This document shows positions 24,295 to 32,850 of a DNA stretch of 64,000 nt, piece after piece. Each line of letters starts with the position of its first letter. Position 1 is the stretch's first letter. Position numbers and translations under genes: made by a program. Under the pieces are notes generated by a model. The model was not told the DNA's origin, did no database searches, and saw nothing but the letters and a program-made list of their open reading frames with translations. Source of the stretch: CAWBFD01 sp963788115 (GTDB lineage: Bacteria; Actinomycetota; Thermoleophilia; Solirubrobacterales; 70-9); assembly GCA_963788115.1 (NCBI GenBank), contig CAWBFD010000004.1:186001-250000 (forward strand), written 5' to 3'.

Positions 24295-25170
24295 TCACCT
24301 CAGCACGTCCGCCATGCGTGCGGGATCGACCCCAAGCTCGCGCACGTCCGCGTCGCCCCGCTTCGCGACCATCGGGACCTCCATCAGCTCGGCCTCCTCC
24401 CAGGTGGCGAAGGCGGCGTCGCCCACCACCGCTCGCAGTCCGCGCAACCCGAGGCGTACGAGGTTGAGCGGCACGTGCACGACCGGCCGCTCCCGGCCCG
24501 CGGCTCGCGCGATCACCCGCGCCATCTGCTCATAGGTGAGGGTCTCCGGTCCGGCCAGCTCCACCCGCTCGGCGGGGGGGTCGCGGTCCAGCACGGCGAT
24601 CACGGCTCGCGCCGCGTCCTGGGCCCAGATCGGCTGAAAGGCCGCCTGACCCGATCCGGACAGAGGAAGGAGCGGCAAGAGCGCGAGCCGGCGCATGATC
24701 GTCACCCAGGGGTCGTCGCGGTCGTACACGATCGACGGGGCGAGCACGGTCTTTTGCAGGGGCGACTCCAGAACGGCGCGCTCGGCGATGGCCTTGGCCC
24801 GGAAGAAGCGCGTGCGCTGGAACGCGCTCGCACCGATTGCGGAGAAGAAGAGGAAGCGCTCGGTGCCCGTCGCCACGGCCGACCGCAAGAGGCGTGCCGT
24901 GGCCATCGCGTTCAGCTCCTCCACCGGGGCGTGCGGCTGGTCGCGGATCGTCGCCGCCAGGTGGATGACGGTCTCGACCCCGCGAAGCGCCTGGCGGCGC
25001 AGGTGCTCGTCGTGGAGCCCGGCGAGATCGCCGAGGGCGAGCTGAACCTCGACCCGGTAGCGGCCGAGATGCCTTGGATCGCGGACGAGCGCACGGACCG
25101 TGTCTCGTTCCAGCAGCAGCGGCAGCAGTGCCCGGCCGACGGTGCCCGAGGCTCCGGTGAGCAGGATCAC
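24295..25170 (-). CDS. NAD(P)-binding SDR protein (NDUFA9/NmrA-like, atypical)
   Basis: 291-residue Rossmann-fold protein. LLTGASGTVGRALLPLLLER at residues 3-22 is the dinucleotide-binding loop, RALVRDP the following strand, VIHLAATIRD and FLFFSAIGASAFQRT the core strands; the classic Tyr-x3-Lys reads F-x3-K (FFRAKAIAE), so it is an atypical SDR like NDUFA9/complex I assembly or quinone-binding NmrA proteins. PIWAQDAARAVIAVLD is also typical of this group. Start GTG at 25170. Convergent with groEL; a short palindromic element lies upstream. Confidence 0.8.
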   Translation of the reverse strand: MILLTGASGTVGRALLPLLLERDTVRALVRDPRHLGRYRVEVQLALGDLAGLHDEHLRRQALRGVETVIHLAATIRDQPHAPVEELNAMATARLLRSAVATGTERFLFFSAIGASAFQRTRFFRAKAIAERAVLESPLQKTVLAPSIVYDRDDPWVTIMRRLALLPLLPLSGSGQAAFQPIWAQDAARAVIAVLDRDPPAERVELAGPETLTYEQMARVIARAAGRERPVVHVPLNLVRLGLRGLRAVVGDAAFATWEEAELMEVPMVAKRGDADVRELGVDPARMADVLR

Positions 25171-25179
25171 GCGCGGACC

Positions 25180-25256
25180 CTAGATGAGTGGTTCCACGAC
25201 ATCGCACGCCCGGATGACGCCCCTGGCCATACGAGGCCATAGAACCACTCATCTAG
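25180..25256. repeat. Short palindromic element with CTAGATGAGTGGTTC arms
   Basis: 77 bp in a divergent intergenic space. The perfect 15-bp terminal arms are CTAGATGAGTGGTTC (25180-25194) and GAACCACTCATCTAG (25242-25256); an inner TGGCC / GGCCA pair surrounds the centre. The arms are nearly the same as the outer arms of the element at 6104-6271, but the GCGTCCT core is missing. Confidence 0.7.
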
Positions 25257-25368
25257 CCGTGGTCACATGAGGCGAGCCGTGGGCGCTTCTCGCCTAGAAT
25301 GTCCGGTCCGCTTGGCCGGGCCTCCGGCGGGCTCCACGGCTAGACCCCCACCCGAGAAAGCGAGACCA

Positions 25369-25632
25369 ATGGCCTACGTGATCGCAGAGCCATGCATCGG
25401 GACGAAGGACAACTCCTGCGTCGAGGTCTGCCCGGTCGACTGCATCCATCCGACTCCCGACGAGCCCGATTACGAGGCCGTCGAGATGCTCTACATCGAT
25501 CCCGACGAGTGCATCGACTGCGACGCATGCGTCGAGGCCTGCCCGGTCGACGCCTGCTTCGCGGAGGACCAGCTCCCGGACGAGTGGACGAAGTACATCC
25601 AGATCAACGCGGATTACTACGCCAACAAGTAG
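25369..25632 (+). CDS. fdxA: Seven-iron ferredoxin
   Basis: 87-residue soluble electron carrier. The first half has C-x7-C-x3-C-P (CIGTKDNSCVEVCPVDCIH), the pattern of the FdxA type in which one centre is 3Fe-4S; the second half has CIDCDACVEACP for a 4Fe-4S cluster. The ATG at 25369 was chosen as homologues begin MAYVIAEPC; the frame is open upstream without similarity. A -10-like TAGAAT (25295-25300) lies 68 bases before the start. It ends where the mrp gene ends (convergent, no spacer). Confidence 0.92.
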   Translation: MAYVIAEPCIGTKDNSCVEVCPVDCIHPTPDEPDYEAVEMLYIDPDECIDCDACVEACPVDACFAEDQLPDEWTKYIQINADYYANK

Positions 25633-26799
25633 CTATTGAACGACCGGCAGCTCGGTGCCGCTGACCGGCGCCGGGCCGGGGACCGGCGCGGCGGGAGCCG
25701 CAGCCATCGCGATCGGGAGCTCCTGGGGGGACGTCGCGACGATCCCGCGCGCGGTGTCGCGGATCGCGACCGCCGCCGGGGAGTCGGGCTCTGACAGGAC
25801 GAGCGGCACGCCGGCGTCGGCGTGCTCACGAAGCTCGCCCGAGAGCGGGACCTTTCCCAGGAGCGGGACATCCAGCTCGTCGGCGAGGAGCTGCCCGCCC
25901 CCCTCGCCGAAGATCGTGAACCGCTGGCCGTCCGGGGTGGTGAAGCCGGACATGTTCTCGATCACCCCGAGCAGCTCGATGTCGACCTTCTCCGCCATCT
26001 CGGCGGCTCGGTGGGCGACGGTCTGGGCAGCCGGCTGCGGGGTCGTCACCACGAGCACCTGCGCCGACGGCAACAGCTGCGCCAGCGTCATCGAGACGTC
26101 ACCGGTTCCCGGTGGAAGATCGAGCAGCAGATAGTCGAGCTCCCCCCAGTCGACGTCCTCGAGGAACTGCTGGATCGCCTTGTGCAGCATCGGCCCGCGC
26201 CAGACGACGGCTGCGTTGTCCTCGAGGAAGAAGCCGATCGACATCACCTTCACGCCGGCCGGGCCGGTCAGCGGGATGATCTTGCGCTGCGCGTTGACGT
26301 CGGGCTTGCCGCCAAGGCCGAGCATCCTCGGGATCGAGTAGCCGTATACATCACAGTCGAGCGCCCCGGCCGCATGTCCCTCCGCAGCAAGGGCCGCGGC
26401 GAGGTTGGCCGTCATCGTCGACTTGCCGACCCCGCCCTTCCCCGAGGCGACGCAGATCACGTTCCTGACCTGAGCCAGGGCGCCCTCGGGGAGCCGTCCC
26501 CGCCCGAGCGTCCGTTGCAGGTTCCCCTTCTCCTCGTCGCTGAGCACGTCGAAGCCGACGCCCACACCGCTCACGCCCTCGACCGCGGCCACGCGCTCGT
26601 GCACGGCCCGCTCGAAGTGGGCCCGGATCGGGCACCCCGGCGTGGTCAGGGAGACCATGACCTCGACCCCGCCCGACTCGTTCACCGCGATCGATCTGAC
26701 CATGCCCAGGTCGACGATCGACTGGCCGAGCTCCGGGTCGATGACCCCGCGCAGCGCCTCATTGATCTGGTCCTTGGTGGGAACGCCCATCACGATCAT
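25633..26799 (-). CDS. mrp: Mrp/NBP35 family iron-sulfur carrier ATPase with MIP18 domain
   Basis: 388-residue cytosolic P-loop ATPase that acts as a scaffold/carrier for Fe-S clusters. N-terminal DUF59/MIP18 domain (about residues 5-95, VIDPELGQSIVDLGMV and TTPGCPI), then the Mrp ATPase with deviant Walker A SGKGGVGKSTMTANLA, CDVYGYSIPRMLG, LDLPPGTGDVSMTL and IENMSGF. The C-x2-C cluster motif of eukaryotic NBP35 is not seen; many bacterial Mrp proteins here also lack it. The tail is Ala/Pro-rich. Start ATG at 26799 (an in-frame ATG at 26790 is also possible). Confidence 0.9.
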   Translation of the reverse strand: MIVMGVPTKDQINEALRGVIDPELGQSIVDLGMVRSIAVNESGGVEVMVSLTTPGCPIRAHFERAVHERVAAVEGVSGVGVGFDVLSDEEKGNLQRTLGRGRLPEGALAQVRNVICVASGKGGVGKSTMTANLAAALAAEGHAAGALDCDVYGYSIPRMLGLGGKPDVNAQRKIIPLTGPAGVKVMSIGFFLEDNAAVVWRGPMLHKAIQQFLEDVDWGELDYLLLDLPPGTGDVSMTLAQLLPSAQVLVVTTPQPAAQTVAHRAAEMAEKVDIELLGVIENMSGFTTPDGQRFTIFGEGGGQLLADELDVPLLGKVPLSGELREHADAGVPLVLSEPDSPAAVAIRDTARGIVATSPQELPIAMAAAPAAPVPGPAPVSGTELPVVQ

Positions 26800-26850
26800 T
26801 GTCGCAGAGGGAGCCCGCGGCGTCTTGTCAGCGGGTGCGGGCGCACGAAC

Positions 26851-26885
26851 GTGGGTTCACCCACGCTATCGGTGGGCAATCCCAC
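26851..26885. promoter_or_regulatory. Two adjacent dyad-symmetric sites upstream of mrp
   Basis: GTGGGT-tc-ACCCAC (26851-26864) and GTGGG-caat-CCCAC (26872-26885) share the half-site GTGGG. They lie between the stop of the basic protein gene (26939) and the mrp start (26799), both on the minus strand. A repressor operator or a transcript end are both possible. Confidence 0.35.
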
Positions 26886-26938
26886 GCCCGTACCAGCTTC
26901 TCCGGGCGCGGCCAACCTCGAGCCGGCCCGGCTAGGCG

Positions 26939-27478
26939 CTAGACGAGCGTCGAGACGCGCTCCTCGACCGTCGACCGGGCCTTCTTCAGGCCTTCCTCGG
27001 CTCGGGCGCGATTCTCCTTCACCGCCTTGTCGGCCTTGGCCCGATTGCGCTTGACGGTCGTCTCGATCGAGCGCCGGCGCTGCTTCAGCACCCGCTCGGC
27101 CCGGGTGCGGGCCTTGCGGGTCGTCCGGTTCGCCTTGCGCCGGGCGGTGCCGCCGCGGCGCTCGAACTTGCCCAGCTCGCGCCGCACCTGCTGGCGGAGA
27201 CCGCGAAGCTCGCGCTCGCGCGTGGTCTGCCCGGTCCAGGGTTCGACCATCTCGTTGATGCGCTCGGCGCTGACGAGGGCGGCGCCGACGGGGACGTCGA
27301 CCGCACGCTCGGTGCTCCGCCGCGCGTATGACGTCACGCCGTTGCGAGCCTTGGTCAGACCCTCACGAATCTTTGCGGCATCGCTGCGCGGAGTGGTGCT
27401 CTCGGTGGTCGCGGAGCCGGTGCTCTGCGTGGTGTCGGCGGCGCGCTTGCCCTGGCTCTTGGTGGTGTTGGCTGCCAT
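26939..27478 (-). CDS. Basic, Lys/Arg/Ala-rich helical protein
   Basis: 179 residues. The first 40 are Thr/Ser-rich and probably disordered (TTKSQGKRAADTTQSTGSA). Residues 40-85 are milder; residues about 90-175 are strongly basic and helical with coiled-coil character (RRKANRTTRKARTRAERVL, KRNRAKADKAVKENRARAEE). Composition resembles histone-like or heparin-binding-type actinobacterial proteins, which bind DNA or polyanions, but no specific family was recognised. Start ATG at 27478; its upstream region carries two palindromes. Not a transmembrane protein. Confidence 0.7.
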   Translation of the reverse strand: MAANTTKSQGKRAADTTQSTGSATTESTTPRSDAAKIREGLTKARNGVTSYARRSTERAVDVPVGAALVSAERINEMVEPWTGQTTRERELRGLRQQVRRELGKFERRGGTARRKANRTTRKARTRAERVLKQRRRSIETTVKRNRAKADKAVKENRARAEEGLKKARSTVEERVSTLV

Positions 27479-27536
27479 CGGTCCTGGTCAACTCCTTCGG
27501 GTTTCCGGCTTTGGACAACGTACTTATCTGTAAGGA

Positions 27537-27560
27537 TGTTCGAGTGTATAAACCCGAACA
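27537..27560. promoter_or_regulatory. Palindrome TGTTCG-N12-CGAACA upstream of the basic protein gene
   Basis: A 24-bp dyad in an unusually AT-rich stretch, 59 bases upstream of the start at 27478. It is arranged in the opposite sense to a LexA box (CGAAC-N4-GTTCG), so LexA is unlikely. Candidate operator for the basic protein gene. Confidence 0.4.
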
Positions 27561-27566
27561 CCTGTT

Positions 27567-27595
27567 TGTAACCCCTCGACCCGCGGGCGGTTACA
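27567..27595. promoter_or_regulatory. Inverted repeat TGTAACC-N15-GGTTACA
   Basis: A 7-bp perfect dyad next to the preceding palindrome and 16 bases beyond the stop of the DUF2342 gene (27611, minus strand). It could be an operator, or the hairpin could end the upstream transcript. Confidence 0.35.
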
Positions 27596-27610
27596 CGAGC
27601 GGGCGATTCG

Positions 27611-28711
27611 TCAAGCTGTGGCCTGGACCAGCTCCACGCGGGCCATCCATTCGCGCGGTCGTTCCAGCTCGCCCAGGTCGGGGAGCGCGTCCGGGCTTTG
27701 CCAGACGCGATTGAGCCCATCGACCCCGGCCGCTTCCGTGATCGAGTCGCAGAAGCCCTTGCCCAGCCGATACTGGCGCAGCTTCAGGTCGAGACCGAGC
27801 AGGCGGCCGACGAGTGCGTCGAGGCCGGTTCGCGATCGGCGCCTCGCCTCGAGCCGCTCGCGCAGGACCGCCTGCTCGCCTCCTCGATCGGCGGCCGCCG
27901 CGTCCATGACGTGCTCCGCGTGACCCTCGATCACGGCCATCGTTGCCTGGAGGCCATCCACCAGCGGGCCCTGTTCCGGGTTGGCAAGCGCACGGGCGAG
28001 CTCGCCGCGGAGGATCGCGCCGCCGAGCCTCCGCGGATCCGACCTCGCCAGCCTGGCGGCGGCCTGCCGAAGCCCGCCCGACTGAACCCAGTCCGCGGCG
28101 CCGCCCACGAGGCGGCGCACCAGGTCGGCGACGTGTTCACGCAGCCACGGAACCGCCGCGAACTGCACTGCGTGCGTGGTCTCGTGAAGAGCGACCCAGT
28201 GAAGGAAGATGGCCGGATCCGCGTCGAGCTGAACCTGGGCGACGCGGAGGTTGGGAACGACGAACAGGAGCCGGGCCGGGCGCTCGGGATCGACGAGCGA
28301 GATGTCGTACTGCCCGAGCACCTTGCGGGAGGCATAGCCCGCGACGGCGCCAGCCTCGGCCGCCAGTCCAACGCCGACGGCCGGGCGCGCAAGCCGGCCG
28401 AACCCTCCCGGAGCGTCGATCGCCCCGGCCGCACGCTGGTCCAGCTCGCCACCGAGCTCCCGAAGCAGCGCGAGAGCGTTCGCCGCCCAAGCCGTCCGTC
28501 CAACGGGCTCCGGATGCGGAGGCGGCGTTGCCGGGCGAAGGCCGGTGTAGGCGATCACCTCGTCCGTCGCCAGGGAGCAGGCCGCCTCGACTGCAGCCGC
28601 GGCGAAGGGGTCGCGGCCCAGGGCCGGCGGGGAAGCACCATCCCGGCTCCGCGAGCCCACCACGGCCGCGATCCTCTCGGCCAACGCCCAGTCGACCAGA
28701 TTGGGACTCAC
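27611..28711 (-). CDS. Zinc-dependent metalloprotease-like protein (DUF2342 family)
   Basis: 366 residues. The zincin motif HETTH in FLHWVALHETTHAVQFAAVPWLR is clear (about residues 173-177), followed by the long helical domain with EGHAEHVMDAAAADRGG typical of the actinobacterial DUF2342/'coenzyme F420 biosynthesis associated' group. The family is restricted mainly to Actinobacteria; its substrate is unknown, and the F420 link is a genomic correlation. The start GTG at 28711 overlaps the stop of the upstream gene (GTGA), so the two are co-transcribed. Confidence 0.85.
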   Translation of the reverse strand: MSPNLVDWALAERIAAVVGSRSRDGASPPALGRDPFAAAAVEAACSLATDEVIAYTGLRPATPPPHPEPVGRTAWAANALALLRELGGELDQRAAGAIDAPGGFGRLARPAVGVGLAAEAGAVAGYASRKVLGQYDISLVDPERPARLLFVVPNLRVAQVQLDADPAIFLHWVALHETTHAVQFAAVPWLREHVADLVRRLVGGAADWVQSGGLRQAAARLARSDPRRLGGAILRGELARALANPEQGPLVDGLQATMAVIEGHAEHVMDAAAADRGGEQAVLRERLEARRRSRTGLDALVGRLLGLDLKLRQYRLGKGFCDSITEAAGVDGLNRVWQSPDALPDLGELERPREWMARVELVQATA

Positions 28712-29601
28712 GTCACGGGCTCCGCGGGCTCCGCGCTCGCCTGGACGGGACGCAGCACGGCGAGCAGCTCGGGGTCGAGGGCCGCGGTCACGTGGTAGCG
28801 CGCGCTCAGCTCGAGGGGTGCCGCGCTCAGCTCGAGCCCGGGGAGCTCCAGCGCGGCTCCGGCCTCGCGCGCGATCAGCTGGCCGGCTGCCGCGTCGACC
28901 GAGCGAGAGCCCCGGGCGGTGAGCATCCCGTCGAAGCGCCCGGCGGCCACGTAGCAGAGCGCGAGCGCGATCGAGCCAAGGATCCTGATGCGGTATGCCT
29001 TGCCGGCCAGGGCCTCGAGGATCGGGATGATCCGCTCGGGCTGCGCCGCCTCGATCCCGACCAACTCGAGACCGTAGCCCGGGCCCTTGGCGTTCACCTC
29101 AGCCTCGCCGAGGAAAGCGCCGCCGCCGCGCCTGGCGAAGAACTCCTCCTCGGCCCCGAAGTCGTACACGTAGGCGAACCCGACGTCAACCATGGCTGCG
29201 CCGGATGCAACGGCCACGCTGAGCGCGTGCGAGGGAAGGGTGCGCCGGGCATTGAGCGAGCCGTCTATCGGGTCCACGATGACGTGCGCGGATGAGCCGG
29301 CGTCGCCGAATGCCACCTCGCCCCGTTCCTCGGAGATCGCGATGAAGTCGCCGGCGTCCGCGTGGAGCCCCTCGAGCTCGCCGAAGACGATGTCTTCAGC
29401 ACGGCGGTCGATGACGAGGCTGCGATCCCCTCCCTCGCCGCGACCGGCGTAGACCGTGCGGTCGGCGATACCGGGCTCCGCGCGGAACAGTTCACGCTGC
29501 GCGGCGACCATGCGACGGCAGGCTCCGAGCCAATCGGCGTTCAGTACTCCGCCATCGCCCTCGACCGGGCCGGCCGCCGGCGACTTCGGCTCCGAGCTCA
29601 T
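28708..29601 (-). CDS. Inositol monophosphatase family protein
   Basis: 297-residue Mg-dependent phosphatase-fold protein of the IMPase/FIG superfamily. Metal-binding parts are visible: ISEERGE (E of motif 1) and DPIDGSLNARR (motif D-P-I-D-G), plus a C-terminal GSRSVDAAAGQLIAREAGA where the usual W-D-x-A reads S-V-D-A-A. The ATG at 29601 was chosen from a sensible N terminus; longer forms would run into the divergent helicase promoter. It is coupled by 4 bases to the DUF2342 gene. Substrate could be inositol phosphate, fructose bisphosphate or PAP-like. Confidence 0.82.
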   Translation of the reverse strand: MSSEPKSPAAGPVEGDGGVLNADWLGACRRMVAAQRELFRAEPGIADRTVYAGRGEGGDRSLVIDRRAEDIVFGELEGLHADAGDFIAISEERGEVAFGDAGSSAHVIVDPIDGSLNARRTLPSHALSVAVASGAAMVDVGFAYVYDFGAEEEFFARRGGGAFLGEAEVNAKGPGYGLELVGIEAAQPERIIPILEALAGKAYRIRILGSIALALCYVAAGRFDGMLTARGSRSVDAAAGQLIAREAGAALELPGLELSAAPLELSARYHVTAALDPELLAVLRPVQASAEPAEPVT

Positions 29602-29644
29602 CCACTGAAGGCTACGCGCCCGCCACCGTCTAGCTTTAGACCCG

Positions 29645-32600
29645 ATGACGGCAAGCGCTCCAGGCACTCCGGAGAATCCGACCCAGGCGCAGCTGCGGGT
29701 GATTCGCCACCGGCGGGGGGCGATGCTGGTGGTCGGCCGCGCCGGATCCGGGCGAAGCGAGGCGCTGGCCGCCCGGATCGCCCACCTCGCCGAGGACGGC
29801 GTGGGGCCCGAGCATGTCCTGGTGCTGACCCGATCGCGCGCAGCAGCGACCAGCCTGCGCGCGCGGGCTGAGGAGCTCTTGACCACCCCGTACGAGGAGC
29901 TCATGATCGCCCCCTATGAGGACGCCGCCGAGCTGCTCCTGCGCGAGTACGCGGTCGAGGCCGGCCTGGATCCGTTCTTCACCACCGTCGGCCCGGCGGA
30001 TCGGCTCGCATTGCTGCTCGACCGCGTCGACGATCTGCCGCTGCGCCGGCACGAGATTCGCGGCAACCCCGCCGGGCTTCTCGCGAGGCTGCTCCGGCGG
30101 ATCGACGCGCTGAAGCTCGAGCGGGTCTCGGCGGGGCGATTGCGCGACTGGGCCGAGGAGCGGGGTCGTTCGGCCGAGGACGCCGCCGAGCGCGAGCGGG
30201 CGCGGAGCGAGTACGAGTTCGCCGAGCTGTACGCCCGCCACGACCGGATCCTGCACGAGGCGGGGAGCCTCGACGCCGGTGACCTCGTCGGTGGCGCGAC
30301 GCGGCTGCTTCGCGAGCGTGCCGACGTCGCCGAGGAGGCTGCGCGCCGGTTCCCCTACGTGATGGCCGACGAGCTCGAGGACGCCGGGCTCGCTCATCGC
30401 GCGCTCCTGGAGAGGCTTGCCGCGCACGGAAATCTCGTGGTCGCCTGCGATGAGCTTCAAGGGGTTCGCAGGTTTCGCTGCGCCTCGCGCGCGGCCGTCG
30501 GCGCGATCCGCGAGGCATATCCCGAGGCCGTCGAGGTGCGGCTCGAGCGGCCGCTGCGGTTCGGCCGGCGGATCGCCACGGCCGCGGATGCGATCGCCGG
30601 GCGGACGTCCGCTGGCCCGGATGACGCTTCCGTCGCCGAGGCCGACCCGGGGATCGTGCGCTTCTGGCGCGCGAGCGGGGAGCGCGCCCAGGCCCAGGCC
30701 GCCGCACGGGAGATCGAGCACCTGCTCGCGGCCGGCGAGGTCGGGCCGGAGCGGGTATGCGTGATCGTCGCCTCCGGCTGGCGCGAGGGACGCCTCGTGG
30801 CGGCGGCGCTGGAGGAGCGGAGCGTCCCGTTCCGGTTCGCGGGAGACGCCGCCTTCTTCGGGCGCCCCGAGGTGCGCGACGCGATCGCCTGGCTGCGGAT
30901 GCTGGCCGACCCGCACGATTCGGCAGCCGTCGTCCGTGCGTTGACTCGCCCGCCGGTCGAGCTTCGTTCGGTGGACCTGGCGCGGGTGACCACCATCGCG
31001 CGGCGCCGCAAGCTCGACATGATCTCGGCGCTGGACGCGGCGCTCGAGAGCCCTCAGCTTCCGCCCGAGGCGCGCGATCGCGTGCAGTCGTTCCTGAAGC
31101 TCTACGCCGCAGCGGCCGACGCGCTCGAGGAGATGCGCGCGGATGTGTTCGTCCGCCGCCTGATCGAGCGGGTCGGCATGCGCCGCCATCGGTTGTTCGC
31201 CGCCACGCCCGAGACCACGGAGCGCCTGGTCAGCCTCTCGCGGTTGGCGGAGATGGCCGCCGCCTGGTCGCGACGCGAGCCGCGAGGCTCGACCCGGGAC
31301 TTCATCCGGCACCTGAACGCCGTCGCCGACGCGGGCGAGCTCTCGGACGACGACACCGAGTCCCCGCCGCCGGGGGCGGTCGTGCTCGCCGAGCCCGAGC
31401 AGGTGAAAGGGCTCGAGTTTGACCATGTCTACCTGCTCGGGCTCCACCGCGGAGCGATCGCGGGCCGGGGATGGGAGGACGCCTGGATCCCGGACGAGCT
31501 CGTCATCGACGAGCTGCCTGAGCCGGGGGAGCGACTCGCCGGGACGCGCAGGGCCCGGCTGGCCTACCTGGCCGCCACCCGGGCGCGCCGCTCGCTGGTC
31601 ATGGCCCGGCCCGAGGTGGTGGGCGATTCCGCCGTCCCGCCGTCGCCTTTCTACGAGGCGGCGCGGGAGGCCCTTGGCACCGAGGAGGAGATCTACGAGG
31701 AGGAGCTGTTCGGCCCGGCCGAGGGCCTTCACGCCGCCTATCGCGTGGTTCGCGACGACGTGCTGGAGGCGTCGTGGCGGGCCGGGTCGGCCCTGTCCGA
31801 GATGCGTCTTGACACCGCCGAGGACGTCAACCGGGCGGTCGCCCGCTTCCTCGAGCTGGTTAAGCTCGCCGCGGTGATCCAGCGCCCCGGCCCCGAGCCG
31901 GTGTCCGAGGCGCTGGCGGCGATCGGCGAGCTACTTGGCCGAGTGGCGTCGCCCGAGCAGCGCGCGGTCCTCGAGGCCTCGGCCCTCGATAGCTACGTGA
32001 TCGGCGAGCAGCGCGAGCGAGTCGCCCGGCGCAGCCTGGTGGAGGCTCGTCACGAGCCGTCCCTGGACCAGTTCATCCCCCGTCGTGGCGATGGCCTGGC
32101 GCTGTCGGCGTCCGACATCGACCTCTACCGGACATGCCCGCTCAAGTACAAGTTCGCCCGCGTCTTCGCGATCCCGCAGGAGCCGACGATCAACCAGCGT
32201 TTCGGGATCCTGATCCACCAGGTGCTGGAGCGCTTCCACTCGGAGGAGCTGCGCGATTCGCCGGGCATGGAGGAGGGGTCGCCGCAGCCCGGGACGCTGG
32301 ATCGGCTGCTCGCCCTGTTCGAGGCCGGTTGGCGGCGGGCCGGCTTCGGGGCGTCGGACGACGAGCTCCAGTACCGGGACCGCGCCGTGGCGGCGCTCAC
32401 CCGCTACCACCAGCGCCACACCAACTCCGAGGCGAGCCCGGTGTGGCTCGAGCGGGGGTTCTCGTTTCAGATCGGTCCGCACCGGCTGCGCGGGCGCGTC
32501 GATCGAGTTGACCGCCTCCCCGACGGCGGCTACGAGTTGATCGACTACAAGACCGGCGACCCCAAGGGCATCTCGGAGTTGCCCGGGGAAGTGCAGCTCG

Positions 32601-32842
32601 CGCTCTATCGGGTCGGGGCGGGCCGGGCCTGGGAGATCGACGCCAAGCTCGGCAGCTACTGGTATGTGCTCGAGGACGAGCGGGTGCCGGTGCCGGCGGC
32701 CCCCGACGACGCCGAGCGGGTCGAGCGCACGGTGCTCGAGGTCGCCGCGGGGATCGAGGGCCAGGACTTCGAGCCGCGCCCGTCGTACGAGATCTGCTCC
32801 TGGTGCGACTACCGGCTGATCTGCCCGGCCTCCGAGGCCTGA
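29645..32842 (+). CDS. UvrD/Rep-like helicase fused to a RecB/Cas4-type Fe-S nuclease domain
   Basis: 1065 residues, laid out like the AdnA/AdnB or AddB-like DNA-end processing proteins. N-terminal superfamily 1 helicase: motif I VVGRAGSGRSEAL (the invariant Lys is Arg), motif II MADELEDAG, motif III CDELQGVRRFR, motif V VKGLEFDHVYLLGL, motif VI LAYLAATRARRSL. C-terminal PD-(D/E)XK nuclease with LIDYKTGD. A 4Fe-4S site is formed by the Cys of YRTCPLKYKF and by CSWCDYRLIC at the C terminus. With Walker A altered, it may be the non-motor partner of a heterodimer; no partner gene is nearby. A -10 TAGCTT lies 8 bases before the ATG. Confidence 0.87.
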   Translation: MTASAPGTPENPTQAQLRVIRHRRGAMLVVGRAGSGRSEALAARIAHLAEDGVGPEHVLVLTRSRAAATSLRARAEELLTTPYEELMIAPYEDAAELLLREYAVEAGLDPFFTTVGPADRLALLLDRVDDLPLRRHEIRGNPAGLLARLLRRIDALKLERVSAGRLRDWAEERGRSAEDAAERERARSEYEFAELYARHDRILHEAGSLDAGDLVGGATRLLRERADVAEEAARRFPYVMADELEDAGLAHRALLERLAAHGNLVVACDELQGVRRFRCASRAAVGAIREAYPEAVEVRLERPLRFGRRIATAADAIAGRTSAGPDDASVAEADPGIVRFWRASGERAQAQAAAREIEHLLAAGEVGPERVCVIVASGWREGRLVAAALEERSVPFRFAGDAAFFGRPEVRDAIAWLRMLADPHDSAAVVRALTRPPVELRSVDLARVTTIARRRKLDMISALDAALESPQLPPEARDRVQSFLKLYAAAADALEEMRADVFVRRLIERVGMRRHRLFAATPETTERLVSLSRLAEMAAAWSRREPRGSTRDFIRHLNAVADAGELSDDDTESPPPGAVVLAEPEQVKGLEFDHVYLLGLHRGAIAGRGWEDAWIPDELVIDELPEPGERLAGTRRARLAYLAATRARRSLVMARPEVVGDSAVPPSPFYEAAREALGTEEEIYEEELFGPAEGLHAAYRVVRDDVLEASWRAGSALSEMRLDTAEDVNRAVARFLELVKLAAVIQRPGPEPVSEALAAIGELLGRVASPEQRAVLEASALDSYVIGEQRERVARRSLVEARHEPSLDQFIPRRGDGLALSASDIDLYRTCPLKYKFARVFAIPQEPTINQRFGILIHQVLERFHSEELRDSPGMEEGSPQPGTLDRLLALFEAGWRRAGFGASDDELQYRDRAVAALTRYHQRHTNSEASPVWLERGFSFQIGPHRLRGRVDRVDRLPDGGYELIDYKTGDPKGISELPGEVQLALYRVGAGRAWEIDAKLGSYWYVLEDERVPVPAAPDDAERVERTVLEVAAGIEGQDFEPRPSYEICSWCDYRLICPASEA

Positions 32843-32850
32843 GCAGCGCG

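Noticed and set aside
27537..27560. Possible LexA/SOS box
   Set aside because: Half-sites are in the order TGTTCG...CGAACA with 12 bases between, opposite in sense and wider than the actinobacterial CGAAC-N4-GTTCG box.
29636..31732. 698-codon open frame antisense to the helicase-nuclease
   Set aside because: Shadow frame; composition and lack of motifs argue against a gene.
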